Source: an uncultured Candidatus Melainabacteria bacterium
GTDB taxonomy: Bacteria; Cyanobacteriota; Vampirovibrionia; Gastranaerophilales; Gastranaerophilaceae
DNA: 64,000 nt
Assembly (NCBI GenBank): GCA_947364235.1
Contig: CANARY010000005.1
Coordinates: forward strand, 1 to 64,000
Reading direction: 5' to 3'
Of this stretch, positions 1 through 8,183 are shown piece by piece. The first letter of the stretch is position 1; the number at the start of each line of letters is the position of its first letter. The notes beneath the pieces were generated by a model that saw only the letters and a list, made by a program, of their open reading frames with translations, had not been told where the DNA came from and did not search any database. The position numbers were made by a program, and so were the translations under genes.

Positions 1-26
1 TACGGCATAATTCGGGCTAAACTTTA
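1..26 (-). promoter_or_regulatory. Possible sigma-28-like promoter reading out of the window
   Basis: Read on the minus strand, TAAAGTTT (from 26 to 19) is followed after 12 bases by GCCGTA at the window edge. The boxes match the three sigma-28-type promoters further in, but the spacer is one base longer than the canonical 11 and the -10 box is cut off. It would drive a gene to the left of the window. Tentative. Confidence 0.3.
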
Positions 27-62
27 ATTTTTATTGATAAATTGTTACATTTCGTAATAAAA

Positions 63-92
63 AAATACCTTCCTTTTTAGGAAGGTATTTTT
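63..92. terminator. Bidirectional intrinsic terminator
   Basis: An 11-bp perfect inverted repeat (63-73 with 80-90) has a 6-base loop, with a T run on the right and an A run on the left. It can terminate transcription in both directions. On the minus strand it ends the DUF561 gene, whose stop is 18 bases away. Confidence 0.8.
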
Positions 93-109
93 CACTTTTT
101 TTAAAATTA

Positions 110-865
110 TTAAACTAGTTCAACTGTGTATTGAGCATTACGTTCTGCAATTTCAACAAGGCTTCTTGAAACAGCAAGCATTGAAATTTCTGAATCAAGT
201 TTATTAACGCAAGATCCGCATCCAATAGCAGAAGCGCCAGCTGCGAATGCTAAAGAAGCAGTTGTCGGATTGATTCCAGTTGCTGTCATAATAGGAAGCT
301 CGATATTTCTAGAGAGTTCGATTGTATTTGAAATAGTCAGCTCAGCTCTTTCAACCAAGCCTCTAACCCCGTTTGAAGGTGTTTCATTAGAGAAATGACC
401 TTCTGTTTGAATTAAGTCAACGCCTAATGTTTCAAGTTCTCTTGCTAATTGAATTTGTTCAGAGATTTCGAGTTCACCAGGAATTGTAACGCAGAAGAAT
501 ACATCATTATCAATAAGTTCTTTTGTTTCTTGTGCAAGTTTTAATACTTGAGAAGCTGAGAAAGATTGACCTTTTTTATATAGTGCATCAAAGTTTCCAA
601 GTTCAACTGCATCTGCGCCTAAAGCTACTGCGTGAGCAAGCTCTTGAGGGTCAATTGAAGATACAAATAACGGTAGTTCGGTCATTTGTCTTGCCATAGC
701 TATGATATCAGGATTTGCACAAATGTCAATTGCGCTTGCACCTGAATTTGAAGCTGCTAATACAACTTTTTTTACGCTTTCAGCATTAAAATTATCAATA
801 CCTGCAATAATTTTTACAGCTCTTTTTTCTGTTAAAGCTCTTTTAAAACTTTCAATTCTTGACAT
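110..865 (-). CDS. DUF561 family TIM-barrel protein
   Basis: This 251-residue protein resembles the DUF561 family, predicted TIM-barrel proteins known from cyanobacteria and plastid-bearing eukaryotes. Seen here are the conserved N-terminal stretch around VKIIAGIDNF, then IDICANPD and LFVSSIDPQE, and a C-terminal GASAIGCGSCV that looks like a phosphate-binding loop. No signal peptide or membrane segment is present, so it is probably cytoplasmic. The start at 865 is preferred because AAAGGAGAA lies just upstream and a good promoter ends at 908; a longer reading frame reaches 967 but would begin upstream of that promoter. It is transcribed away from the protease gene. The biochemical function is not known to me. 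Confidence 0.85.
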   Translation of the reverse strand: MSRIESFKRALTEKRAVKIIAGIDNFNAESVKKVVLAASNSGASAIDICANPDIIAMARQMTELPLFVSSIDPQELAHAVALGADAVELGNFDALYKKGQSFSASQVLKLAQETKELIDNDVFFCVTIPGELEISEQIQLARELETLGVDLIQTEGHFSNETPSNGVRGLVERAELTISNTIELSRNIELPIMTATGINPTTASLAFAAGASAIGCGSCVNKLDSEISMLAVSRSLVEIAERNAQYTVELV

Positions 866-907
866 AATATTCTCCTTTTGTGTCGATTGTGATATAACAT
901 CTCGTTT

Positions 908-936
908 ATTATACATTAAAATTTGAAAGCTGGCAA
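908..936 (-). promoter_or_regulatory. Sigma-70-type promoter of the DUF561 gene
   Basis: On the minus strand TTGCCA (936-931), a 17-base spacer and TATAAT (913-908) form a near-consensus promoter. The predicted start point near 901 leaves a leader of about 36 bases with a clear Shine-Dalgarno site. Confidence 0.65.
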
Positions 937-955
937 TATATAGCCAACAAGGTTT

Positions 956-983
956 TTGAGATGACAATTGTCTGCGCTAAGAT
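956..983 (+). promoter_or_regulatory. Candidate promoter of the HtrA-like protease gene
   Basis: TTGAGA (956-961) and TAAGAT (978-983) are separated by 16 bases. The -35 is good and the -10 moderate. Transcription would begin near 990, after the upstream in-frame ATG at 961, which supports 1018 as the real start codon. Confidence 0.4.
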
Positions 984-1017
984 TATTTGCAAATATTTAT
1001 CTAAAAGGGATAAATCG

Positions 1018-1665
1018 ATGTTCAAAAAGCTTTTCTTGATAATGATATTTTCGTCAATAACTCTGCCGGGCTTATGTTTCGGCAAGCCGCTAAAAAGTGC
1101 TGTGACTATTTATGAAGAAATTAATCCGGCTATAGTATCAGTAGATTCTCAATTATCTGACGGTTTGTCTTGCGGAACAGGCTGTATAATTGATAAAAGC
1201 GGTATCATCTTAACAAGCGCCCATGTTGTTGATGTAGGAAAATCTGTTGTTGTGACAACAAATAGCGGTCAAAATTACACAGCAAAAGTGCTTAAACATT
1301 TAGGAGAAAATAAGGATATTGCGCTTTTAAAAATTGAAGCTGCAAGAGATTTGAAAACTGTGAAGCTTGGTAATTCTTCAAAAGTTAAAGTGGGTGAAAA
1401 AGTTCTTGCTATTGGAAATCCATTCGGATTTAGCGGTACTTTAACGCAGGGGATAATTTCGCGTATAGATTATGCTAAAAATCGGATTCAAACAGATGCA
1501 GCTATAAATCCAGGTTCGTCAGGAGGTCCTTTATTGAATCAGAAAGGCGAAATTATAGGGATTAACCAAGCTATTTATAATCCGGATAACAATATTTCTA
1601 ATATTGGCATAGGCTTTGCTACTCCGATTAATCTTGTAAAAGAGTATTTGAAAGATAGCGGCTGA
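1018..1665 (+). CDS. Secreted HtrA/DegP-like trypsin-fold serine protease
   Basis: This 215-residue protein starts with a signal peptide (about residues 1-22) and is then a single trypsin-like protease domain. The catalytic triad is visible: His69 in SAHVVD, Asp100 in NKDIALLK and Ser168 in NPGSSGGP. It should cleave misfolded or regulatory proteins in the periplasm or at the surface. Unlike full DegP/HtrA it ends just after the protease fold and has no PDZ domain. An in-frame ATG at 961 exists, but 1018 has the AAAGGGA ribosome site and gives a clean signal peptide. The next gene begins 18 bases later and encodes another exported protein. Confidence 0.88.
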   Translation: MFKKLFLIMIFSSITLPGLCFGKPLKSAVTIYEEINPAIVSVDSQLSDGLSCGTGCIIDKSGIILTSAHVVDVGKSVVVTTNSGQNYTAKVLKHLGENKDIALLKIEAARDLKTVKLGNSSKVKVGEKVLAIGNPFGFSGTLTQGIISRIDYAKNRIQTDAAINPGSSGGPLLNQKGEIIGINQAIYNPDNNISNIGIGFATPINLVKEYLKDSG

Positions 1666-1676
1666 TGTTATATAAT
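1648..1676 (+). promoter_or_regulatory. Strong promoter giving a leaderless transcript
   Basis: TTGAAA (1648-1653), a 17-base spacer and TATAAT (1671-1676) lie over the 3' end of the protease gene. The next start codon, ATG at 1684, is only 7 bases after the -10, so the predicted mRNA begins at or next to the start codon. Confidence 0.65.
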
Positions 1677-1683
1677 AACAAAG

Positions 1684-2259
1684 ATGAAGATTTTTGTTAC
1701 TATAATTATGATGCTTTTTTTAAGTCAGATTTCTTTTGCAGAGCCTGTTTTAAGAGATTACGATGAATTTGATATTCCTGCAGGTACTCATGTGCAGGTA
1801 ATTTCATTGCAGGAATTTTCGACAGCTTATTGTGAAGAAGGTGATAAAGTTCATTTTGAATCAACTTCTGATATTTATCTTTACAATAAAAATATAATTC
1901 CTTTAGGTACAAAGTTTTCAGGCTTTATTGATAAGAAAAATGAGCCTATAATAGGTACGCATGCAGCAATGCGTGTTTTTGTTAATAAAATGTATCTTCC
2001 TGACGGATATGAAATTCCGATAAAAGCGTTTATATATACAGCAAATAATAATATTATCGGCGGAGGTTTGACGCCTCCTGCTGAGTACATAAGAGTGCCG
2101 CATTATCAGCGGTGGGCGATGTTTAGAGCAATGGGAACGCTGCAATGTGTTCCGGGAGCAAGAAGAAAAATGGGTGAACATGTTACAGTTTCTTCGGGGG
2201 CAGATTTAATTATAGTTCTTGTTGAGCCTGTGCATTTATCGCACGTGTTAATAAATTGA
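1684..2259 (+). CDS. Exported protein of unknown function, TrbI/VirB10-like fold suspected
   Basis: This is a 191-residue protein with a signal peptide (about residues 1-19, ending near FAEP). The mature part contains IPAGTHVQV, then a VHFESTSDIYLYNKN segment and IPLGTKFSGFI. The same order of motifs occurs in the product of the next gene (VPAGTSLPA, then NNKLIAPAGSTVSGAV), so the two appear to be distant paralogs. The pattern resembles the beta-barrel of TrbI/VirB10-type proteins, but that is only an impression. The predicted mRNA is leaderless. No catalytic motif is visible. Confidence 0.7.
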   Translation: MKIFVTIIMMLFLSQISFAEPVLRDYDEFDIPAGTHVQVISLQEFSTAYCEEGDKVHFESTSDIYLYNKNIIPLGTKFSGFIDKKNEPIIGTHAAMRVFVNKMYLPDGYEIPIKAFIYTANNNIIGGGLTPPAEYIRVPHYQRWAMFRAMGTLQCVPGARRKMGEHVTVSSGADLIIVLVEPVHLSHVLIN

Positions 2260-2305
2260 CAAAAATCTCATTGATATTAAAATGTAATATAGGGGAGGGA
2301 TTCAA

Positions 2306-3049
2306 ATGGAGAATAAAATTTTAGCGTTTTTAATGCTTGTTTCACTATGTTCAGTTAATACTGCTTATGCTGCATCAAATTACTCTTTTCAGCAGTCTCA
2401 GCCAGTTTACAATGCTCCATATATTCAACAGCCTATGCAGTATTCCTCAAATCAGCCGCTGCAAGGCAATGTAGTGATGGTTCCTGCTGGAACTTCATTA
2501 CCAGCTATGCTTATAACTCCTATCTCGTCAGCAACTGCAGCTGCAGGTCAAGGAGTAACTATGGCTTTGAATTCTGATTTTTATTATAACAATAAATTGA
2601 TAGCTCCAGCAGGAAGCACTGTTTCAGGTGCAGTAATTGAAGCTTCTAAAGCTAAAAGAGGAAGTATGAACGGTAAGCTTTGTATTCGTTTTACCCAGAT
2701 ATTTACTCCTTACGGAACACAAATTCCGATTTCTGCTGTAATTAAGACAGATGATAATTCAGGGGTTTTAATTGGCGGAACTAAAATGGATGTAACAAAA
2801 AATTATGCTAAAGATTTAGCAGCAGGAAGTGCAGCAGGGGCATTATCAGGTCTGGTATTTGGTGCTCTTGCAGGCGGTGACTTAGGCCGCGGAACGGCTT
2901 TAGGTACAGCAGTAGGGGCCGGAGGCGGGCTGGTTAAGTCTGTATGGGATAAAGGAAATGATGTTGAAATACCTGCTAACTCATGTATTGATTTAATGCT
3001 GACACAACCGATTACGGTTTCTGCGTCAAGTTATAGTTACGAAAATTAG
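2306..3049 (+). CDS. Exported protein with a glycine-zipper-like segment, paralog of the preceding gene
   Basis: This 247-residue protein has a signal peptide (about residues 1-22, ending YAAS) and a Gln/Pro-rich stretch. A beta-rich domain follows, with VPAGTSLPAML, LIAPAGSTVSGAV and a RFTQIFTPYG segment. Near residues 170-210 is an Ala/Gly-rich region (AAGSAAGALSG, AGGDLGRGTALG, AVGAGGG) typical of glycine-zipper membrane-active proteins. A strong ribosome site (GGGGAGGG) precedes the ATG. It sits between an exported paralog and the TonB cluster, so an envelope role is likely but unproven. Confidence 0.72.
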   Translation: MENKILAFLMLVSLCSVNTAYAASNYSFQQSQPVYNAPYIQQPMQYSSNQPLQGNVVMVPAGTSLPAMLITPISSATAAAGQGVTMALNSDFYYNNKLIAPAGSTVSGAVIEASKAKRGSMNGKLCIRFTQIFTPYGTQIPISAVIKTDDNSGVLIGGTKMDVTKNYAKDLAAGSAAGALSGLVFGALAGGDLGRGTALGTAVGAGGGLVKSVWDKGNDVEIPANSCIDLMLTQPITVSASSYSYEN

Positions 3050-3118
3050 TAAGTAGATTAATTTAATTTGTAACAGATTTTATTATTCTATAAAAGTAGT
3101 ACAAGAGAGAAATAAAAA

Positions 3119-4312
3119 GTGACACTAATAAATAAAAAAAGTTTTATATCAGATGAGGATGAAGAAAAGAAATTAGAGGAATATGTTCTTCCTGCTATTG
3201 TAACAAGCAAGCCGGAAGTTATTCCTATAAAAAAATCGCTTGCAATATCATCAGCGCTTCATCCCGGAGTTGTATTGTTAATATGGCTTATTACAGTTGC
3301 ATTAGCTTTAATGGGTATTAATCTGAATTTGTTTAAGAAGCCTGAAGCTCAATTGAAAAAAGATATCGAATTTGTGCTTGTTGACAAAGAAGCAAAACCT
3401 CGCGATCCTAATACAAAGAATCGTGCAGATATGAATTCAAGAAGCGGCGGTATAAATGATCCTAAGAGAAAAGTTTCAATGCCGTCTCCTGCTCCGAGTA
3501 AGCCTTCAAAACCTTCAGCTGCAGCACAAACTGCTAATAAGTTAATCAAACAGCAGCAAAAACAAATAAAACAACAGTCAAAGCCTCAGCCGGCTAAAAC
3601 TCAACAGCCAAAACAAGCTCAGAGTAAGCCTGCTCAGCAGCAGACTGCTCAAAATAAGCCGTCTCCGGCAAAACCTGCACCTCCAACTGCAAGACCGTCT
3701 TCAAGACCGGTTTCTTCTCCGGCTCCTGTGCCGAAACCTTCGTCTGCGTTTACGGTAGCAGCTCCTAAAGGGGCACCTGCAGGTAAAACCTTAGCCACAG
3801 GTCCGGTTGGCGGAACTTCAGCTCCAACTGGTGCAAAATCTGGTTCTGCTTCATCAGGAACTGGAAGTAAAGGAGGCGGGGCGTATGCGCCGAAACCTTC
3901 ACTTTCTCCATCTTCTGGCGGCGGCAGCGGTCAGCTCGGCAGAGCTCCGGGAGGTTCCGGTAATTTGGGCAACCCTGGCGGAGGAGGCGGAGCACCGGGT
4001 ATTGATGCTTTGAGAGAACCGGATTTTGGTCCTTATATGCGTGAGCTTCAAAGAAGGATTAAGTTGAATTGGGATCCTCCTAAAGGAAATGAAAGCAAGC
4101 GTGTCGTGCTTTTATTCAAAATAGCTAAAGACGGACGTTTGTTGTCTTGCAGAGTGCATAAGTCTTCCGGCATGCCTATAGCAGATCAGGCAGCTTTGAA
4201 AGCAGTTGAATTAACTGCTCCATTCAGACCTTTGCCTGCTGATTTCAAAGGACAAAGTATTGATATTCAGTTTACGTTTGACTATAACGTATTCAATGCG
4301 TCAAGATATTAG
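3119..4312 (+). CDS. TonB-type energy transducer with long Pro/Gln/Gly-rich linker
   Basis: This 397-residue protein starts at GTG after AGAGAGA. It has a cytoplasmic N-terminus, one membrane helix (about residues 48-70) and a long low-complexity periplasmic linker rich in Lys-Pro, Gln and Ala, then Gly and Ser. A TonB C-terminal domain follows (about 305-397) with KLNWDPP, FKIAKDGRL, HKSSG and APFRPLP. TonB proteins pass proton-motive energy from ExbB-ExbD to outer-membrane transporters. The linker would span the periplasm. It is followed by a short paralog, then exbB and two exbD genes, evidently one operon. TolA is an alternative, but no other Tol-Pal genes are present. Confidence 0.85.
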   Translation: MTLINKKSFISDEDEEKKLEEYVLPAIVTSKPEVIPIKKSLAISSALHPGVVLLIWLITVALALMGINLNLFKKPEAQLKKDIEFVLVDKEAKPRDPNTKNRADMNSRSGGINDPKRKVSMPSPAPSKPSKPSAAAQTANKLIKQQQKQIKQQSKPQPAKTQQPKQAQSKPAQQQTAQNKPSPAKPAPPTARPSSRPVSSPAPVPKPSSAFTVAAPKGAPAGKTLATGPVGGTSAPTGAKSGSASSGTGSKGGGAYAPKPSLSPSSGGGSGQLGRAPGGSGNLGNPGGGGGAPGIDALREPDFGPYMRELQRRIKLNWDPPKGNESKRVVLLFKIAKDGRLLSCRVHKSSGMPIADQAALKAVELTAPFRPLPADFKGQSIDIQFTFDYNVFNASRY

Positions 4313-4344
4313 GGGTAAATAAGGATAAATATTAGAGTAATAAG

Positions 4345-4833
4345 ATGGAACCGGTAAAAGAAAAAATAAGTATAATTGACATAATATTGACCTTGTTGGG
4401 TATTGGTATGATTGTAGTTTGTTGTTTGTACAAATTTAATCACTGGCTGCCATCTTTTGAGCTTGCTAAGGAGTTTTATAAAACACCGGTTGTTCAAAAA
4501 AATGATAATAAGTTTACAAGTAAAGTTCAAACTGACAATAATGTTGATTTTAATGCTTATATGGAGGAGATGAAGAAAAAAATTAAGTCGAATTGGAATC
4601 CTCCAAAAGAGGACGAAAGCAGACATGTCGTGCTTTTGTATAAAATAGCAAAAGATGGCAATTTGCTGGGTTATAGAGTGCTTGAATCTTCAGGTTCATC
4701 GGAAATGAACTCCGCAGCAATTGATGCACTTAAAGCTTCAGCACCATTCAAGCCGCTTCCGGATGGTTTTAAAGGTCAGAGTATTGATGTTAGCTTCACA
4801 TTTGACTATAACGTATTTAATGCATCAAAATAA
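4345..4833 (+). CDS. Short TonB-type energy transducer, tandem paralog
   Basis: This 162-residue protein has one N-terminal membrane helix (about residues 10-30), only about 35 residues of spacer, and a TonB C-terminal domain. That domain is very close to the one encoded just upstream: KSNWNPP, YKIAKDGNL, ESSG, APFKPLP and the shared ending TFDYNVFNAS. The two genes look like a tandem duplication in which one copy lost, or never gained, the long linker. Such a short protein could hardly cross a normal periplasm alone. It may work with the longer transducer or on a target near the inner membrane. Confidence 0.82.
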   Translation: MEPVKEKISIIDIILTLLGIGMIVVCCLYKFNHWLPSFELAKEFYKTPVVQKNDNKFTSKVQTDNNVDFNAYMEEMKKKIKSNWNPPKEDESRHVVLLYKIAKDGNLLGYRVLESSGSSEMNSAAIDALKASAPFKPLPDGFKGQSIDVSFTFDYNVFNASK

Positions 4834-4878
4834 CAGAGGTAATCAGGGTAAATAAATTAAAGAAAAGAGGATAAAATT

Positions 4879-5529
4879 ATGGAATTATTATTACATTCAA
4901 TTCAATTAGACTGGCCGGTACTTTTGCCGATTCTTGTATGCTCAATTTTAACTTTAACAGTTGCGATTGACAGAGCTGCATTTTATAATGCCAACAAGAG
5001 AAATGTAATTGAGTTAATACCAAAGCTTCAAAAAGAACTTGCTAAAAATAATCTAATGGGGGCTCAAAATCTTGCTGTTCAATGCGGAGGTATTATTGGC
5101 GAAGTAACAGAAGAAGGGGTTAGAATATTGTCAGAACAGAAAAAAGGTTTTTCGCGTTCTTTTGATATCGCATCTGCTCTTGCTACAAGAAAGCTTGAAC
5201 ACAGATTAACAATTCTTGGTACAATAGGCGGTGTAGCTCCTTTCTTAGGTTTGTTTGGTACTGTTGTAAGAATTCTTTATACATTCCAGGATTTGGCTTC
5301 TCAAGGCAACCAGTCAGCAGCAGTTGCAATGGGTATCGGTTCGGCTTTGATTGCTACAGCGTTCGGGCTTGGTGTAGCGATTATTGCAGTTGTTTGTTAC
5401 AATACCTTCCAATCTACAGTAAGAGGTTTTGAGGATGATTTCCAATTGATTAAATTATTGTTCTTAAGCTTTGTAGATTCAGAAGAAGAAGCAAACGTTA
5501 AATCACAGTCAAGCGTAGCGCTTGGTTAG
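4879..5529 (+). CDS. exbB: ExbB/TolQ/MotA-family proton channel subunit
   Basis: This 216-residue inner-membrane protein has a first helix near residues 12-28 and two closely spaced helices after about residue 110. The segment LTILGTIGGVAPFLGLFGTV is the family signature, followed by SALIATAFGLGVAI. ExbB pentamers form the proton channel that drives TonB with ExbD. Position between two TonB-type genes and two exbD genes supports ExbB over MotA, as does the lack of a long cytoplasmic domain. The ribosome site AAAGAGGA lies before the ATG. Confidence 0.9.
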   Translation: MELLLHSIQLDWPVLLPILVCSILTLTVAIDRAAFYNANKRNVIELIPKLQKELAKNNLMGAQNLAVQCGGIIGEVTEEGVRILSEQKKGFSRSFDIASALATRKLEHRLTILGTIGGVAPFLGLFGTVVRILYTFQDLASQGNQSAAVAMGIGSALIATAFGLGVAIIAVVCYNTFQSTVRGFEDDFQLIKLLFLSFVDSEEEANVKSQSSVALG

Positions 5530-5589
5530 GGATAAAAAGGTAAATGTTATTGAAACAATCTTCTCATTGAGAGGTGGAAAGAGAAAATA

Positions 5590-6117
5590 ATGGGTATAAA
5601 AACAGGTAAAAAAGCTTTATTTACAGAAATAAATATTACGCCATTAACAGATATTTTTCTTGTGCTTTTAATTATCATGATGGTTGTTGCACCGACGTTT
5701 CAGTCTGTTGATAATTCAATCACAGTTCCTGAAGTAAATAGCGGGACTGCCATTGAGCAGGGAAAAGTTACTGTATCAGTGACAAAAGACGGGACTATTT
5801 ATGTTGACAGCAAACGTTCTTCAATCGGCATGCTTGCTGCAGATTTGGAAAATCTTAGAGGTGATAACGATAAAGCAGAAGTGGTTGTTAAAGCTGATGA
5901 AAAGGTTAAAAGCTCTGTAATCCTTGATATTATGGATGCTGCACAAGATGCCCATTATAAAAAATTGATTGTAGCAGGCGAGCCTTTAAATAAAAAAGAC
6001 CAAAAAGTGTTAGAAGAAGGAGAAAGCACTTCAAATTATACTTCTAATGCAAATACAATAGAAGGGGCTTCAACTGCTCTTCCTGGCGATAATCAATATG
6101 AGAATTGGAGTGAATAA
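5590..6117 (+). CDS. exbD: ExbD/TolR-family protein, first copy
   Basis: This 175-residue protein has a short cytoplasmic N-terminus, one membrane helix containing the conserved Asp of PLTDIFLVLLIIMMV, and a periplasmic domain. It should form the stator with ExbB. It carries an extra C-terminal tail of about 40 Ser/Thr/Asn/Glu-rich residues not present in the next copy. The stop codon overlaps the next start by one base (TAATG), so the two copies are translationally coupled. Confidence 0.9.
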   Translation: MGIKTGKKALFTEINITPLTDIFLVLLIIMMVVAPTFQSVDNSITVPEVNSGTAIEQGKVTVSVTKDGTIYVDSKRSSIGMLAADLENLRGDNDKAEVVVKADEKVKSSVILDIMDAAQDAHYKKLIVAGEPLNKKDQKVLEEGESTSNYTSNANTIEGASTALPGDNQYENWSE

Positions 6118-6494
6118 TGCGTGACAGTTTTAATGAAATAAATATTACACCATTAACAGATATTTTTCTTGTGCTTCTTATAATAATGATGGTTATTGCG
6201 CCAATGCTTGACCAGCAGGGATTAAACCTTGCAGTGCCGGAAATTGTTAATCAAGAACAAATTGTGAAAGATAGCAAAATTATGAATTTTACTGTAACCT
6301 CTGATAACAGATATTTGTTTGACGGTGCTGAAATTGCAGCTAGTGATATAGAACAAACTGTTTCTCAGCGGGCAAAAGATTTCCCTGACGGGCTTTTAAT
6401 TCAGGTTGATGATGATGCTGAACACGGAGCTGTTGTTAAGTTAATGGATGGAGCAAGAAATGCAGGAGTTACAAGTATTTCTCTTGCAAGGTAA
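6117..6494 (+). CDS. exbD: ExbD/TolR-family protein, second copy
   Basis: This 125-residue ExbD paralog has an N-terminal helix (INITPLTDIFLVLLIIMMV) identical to the upstream copy over most of its length but a different periplasmic domain. The conserved proton-pathway Asp is present. Two different ExbD proteins with two different TonB-type proteins could give two transducer complexes sharing one ExbB, or a hetero-dimeric ExbD. The start overlaps the upstream stop by one base. Confidence 0.9.
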   Translation: MRDSFNEINITPLTDIFLVLLIIMMVIAPMLDQQGLNLAVPEIVNQEQIVKDSKIMNFTVTSDNRYLFDGAEIAASDIEQTVSQRAKDFPDGLLIQVDDDAEHGAVVKLMDGARNAGVTSISLAR

Positions 6495-6500
6495 GAATAG

Positions 6501-7292
6501 ATGTTTATTTTAAAACCTTTTATCTGGATGTTTGAAACTGAAAATTTTTGGAAAAGAATTGTGCAGCTTCTAGCTGTACAGCTTCTTTTTTATATTCTAG
6601 CAAGCGTATTTAATTATTTTATTATGCTTCAGGACATAAGTTTTATTCTAAAAATGCTATGTTATGTACTTATGTTTTTTTCTTTAGTTGTTCCATGGCT
6701 TATTTTTCAAGGTTATTTTTGGAGACTGACTGCAAATGTGATTTCGCGAGATATGGATATTCAATCTAATAGTATTTACTCAGGTAAAGTTAAAAGCGTT
6801 TTTACTATTCATCTGCCGGAATTTAAGCCTGCAGAGTTTTTGTGGCGCGGGTTTGCATCTGTAATTGCAACTATTGTTATGATTTTACCTTATGCAATGC
6901 TTGTGTACTCTACTATTTTTACAGAATCTTTTAGCATGCCTTGGAACAATATTGATAGTTATCATAAGCTATACTCAGCAAGTTATAATTTACTTTATTT
7001 GTTTTTCTTTGCTTTCATGCCGGCTTTATTATGGAACTATGCAAAACAAAATTCTGTTTTCGCTGTGTGGAATATACCAAAAGCAGTATATATTATAGAA
7101 AACTACTTTTTTAAATATGTTGGTCACACTATTTTATTTGTAATTTTTTATTTATTGAACTTTTTTGTTTTGTATCAAATATATCAACTATTTGGTAATA
7201 TAGTTTACTTAGTTTCCGGTATTTTGTATTTGTACAGCTTACATGTATACGCATACCTTTTAGGCACTATTACTCCCGTTGCAGAAGGATAG
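6501..7292 (+). CDS. Multipass membrane protein, DUF4013-like
   Basis: This 263-residue hydrophobic protein has about six membrane helices. The sequence around MPALLWNYAKQNSVFAVWN is like the DUF4013 family of uncharacterised membrane proteins. It starts 7 bases after exbD and ends the energy-transduction operon, but no transport signature can be recognised. It ends 45 bases from the convergent holB gene, and no clear terminator separates them. Confidence 0.65.
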   Translation: MFILKPFIWMFETENFWKRIVQLLAVQLLFYILASVFNYFIMLQDISFILKMLCYVLMFFSLVVPWLIFQGYFWRLTANVISRDMDIQSNSIYSGKVKSVFTIHLPEFKPAEFLWRGFASVIATIVMILPYAMLVYSTIFTESFSMPWNNIDSYHKLYSASYNLLYLFFFAFMPALLWNYAKQNSVFAVWNIPKAVYIIENYFFKYVGHTILFVIFYLLNFFVLYQIYQLFGNIVYLVSGILYLYSLHVYAYLLGTITPVAEG

Positions 7293-7337
7293 AGCGTAAA
7301 TGTATGAGGCTGGTTTTGAGCTTGCATGCTTGGCGTT

Positions 7338-8183
7338 TTAAACTATTAACTTCAAGCATAAATCGTCAAATATATTTGCTGCTCTGATACCGAGTTTTGC
7401 TTGGCGTTTTGCATTTTCAACAAGCTCTGCATGTTTTATCAATTCTGTATATTTTGGATTTGATTTTAAAGTTTGTAAGATATAATTCTGAATACTTTCA
7501 AGAATTTCTAGAACGGAATGTTCTTTTGTCAAATCGCATAATTTTTGTGAAATATCAAAAATATCTTTACGTTCAAACTCAAAATAGTTTGTAAAAATAC
7601 CTGAAATACAATCATAACTGTATTCAAGTTTTTTATATGAAGGCACAAAAAAGCATTGAGAGCGTGAAATGATTGTTGATAATACATCATCGATATAACG
7701 GGTTAAAAATATAAATGTAACACCAGGCTGCGGCTCTTCAATGATTTTAAGAAGTGAATTTGCTGTCTCAGCCTGAAAATTCAGGGGATTTAAGCCTGAA
7801 ATATTGCCTTCATCATCTTTATCGCAAAAAATAAATACCCTGTGAAATTCTGATGCTGAAACGAGAGTTTCTTTTATCATTTGAGATTGTTTTATTGAAA
7901 TAACTGTCTTTGAGTCATCATCTTCTGGTTTATTGTCAAGTCTGGATATTGTAAGAATTGCAGGATGTGAGTTTTCTCTTATCCACCTGCAGTTTAAACA
8001 CTCGCACTCATCTTTTTTCTCTTCTTTACAATTGAGAAGTCTGCTGATTTCAAGAGCAAAAGTATATTGAGCATCTAAATCATTTCCATAGAAGAGTATG
8101 CTTTGAGGAAGTGCACGCTCAGAAGAGTTTAAGGCGCTTGTAAAATATTCAGTTAAAAACGGATATTTATCTGATAATAGCAC
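7338..8183 (-). CDS. holB: DNA polymerase III subunit delta-prime
   Basis: This 281-residue clamp-loader subunit has an N-terminal AAA+ fold whose P-loop position (FYGNDLDAQYTFALE) lacks the GKT of an active ATPase, as expected for delta-prime. It retains a zinc module (Cys residues in NCKEEKKDECECLNC), the LLKIIEEPQP segment typical of DnaX/HolB and the sensor SRSQC (canonical SRC). It helps DnaX and delta open the sliding clamp. Its first 17 bases overlap the end of holA, so the two subunits are translated together. DnaX itself is less likely because the Walker A site is missing. Confidence 0.9.
   Translation of the reverse strand: MLLSDKYPFLTEYFTSALNSSERALPQSILFYGNDLDAQYTFALEISRLLNCKEEKKDECECLNCRWIRENSHPAILTISRLDNKPEDDDSKTVISIKQSQMIKETLVSASEFHRVFIFCDKDDEGNISGLNPLNFQAETANSLLKIIEEPQPGVTFIFLTRYIDDVLSTIISRSQCFFVPSYKKLEYSYDCISGIFTNYFEFERKDIFDISQKLCDLTKEHSVLEILESIQNYILQTLKSNPKYTELIKHAELVENAKRQAKLGIRAANIFDDLCLKLIV

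Noticed and set aside
961-1017. Upstream ATG for the HtrA-like protease
   Set aside because: No ribosome site, it would hide the signal peptide, and it lies before the predicted transcription start.
2256-2288. TTGACA at 2256 with TGTAAT at 2283 as a promoter for the second exported protein
   Set aside because: The boxes are individually good but the spacer is 21 bases, outside the normal range.
7293-7337. Terminator between the DUF4013-like gene and holB
   Set aside because: Only a short GCATGC-type repeat is seen, without a usable stem and T run.
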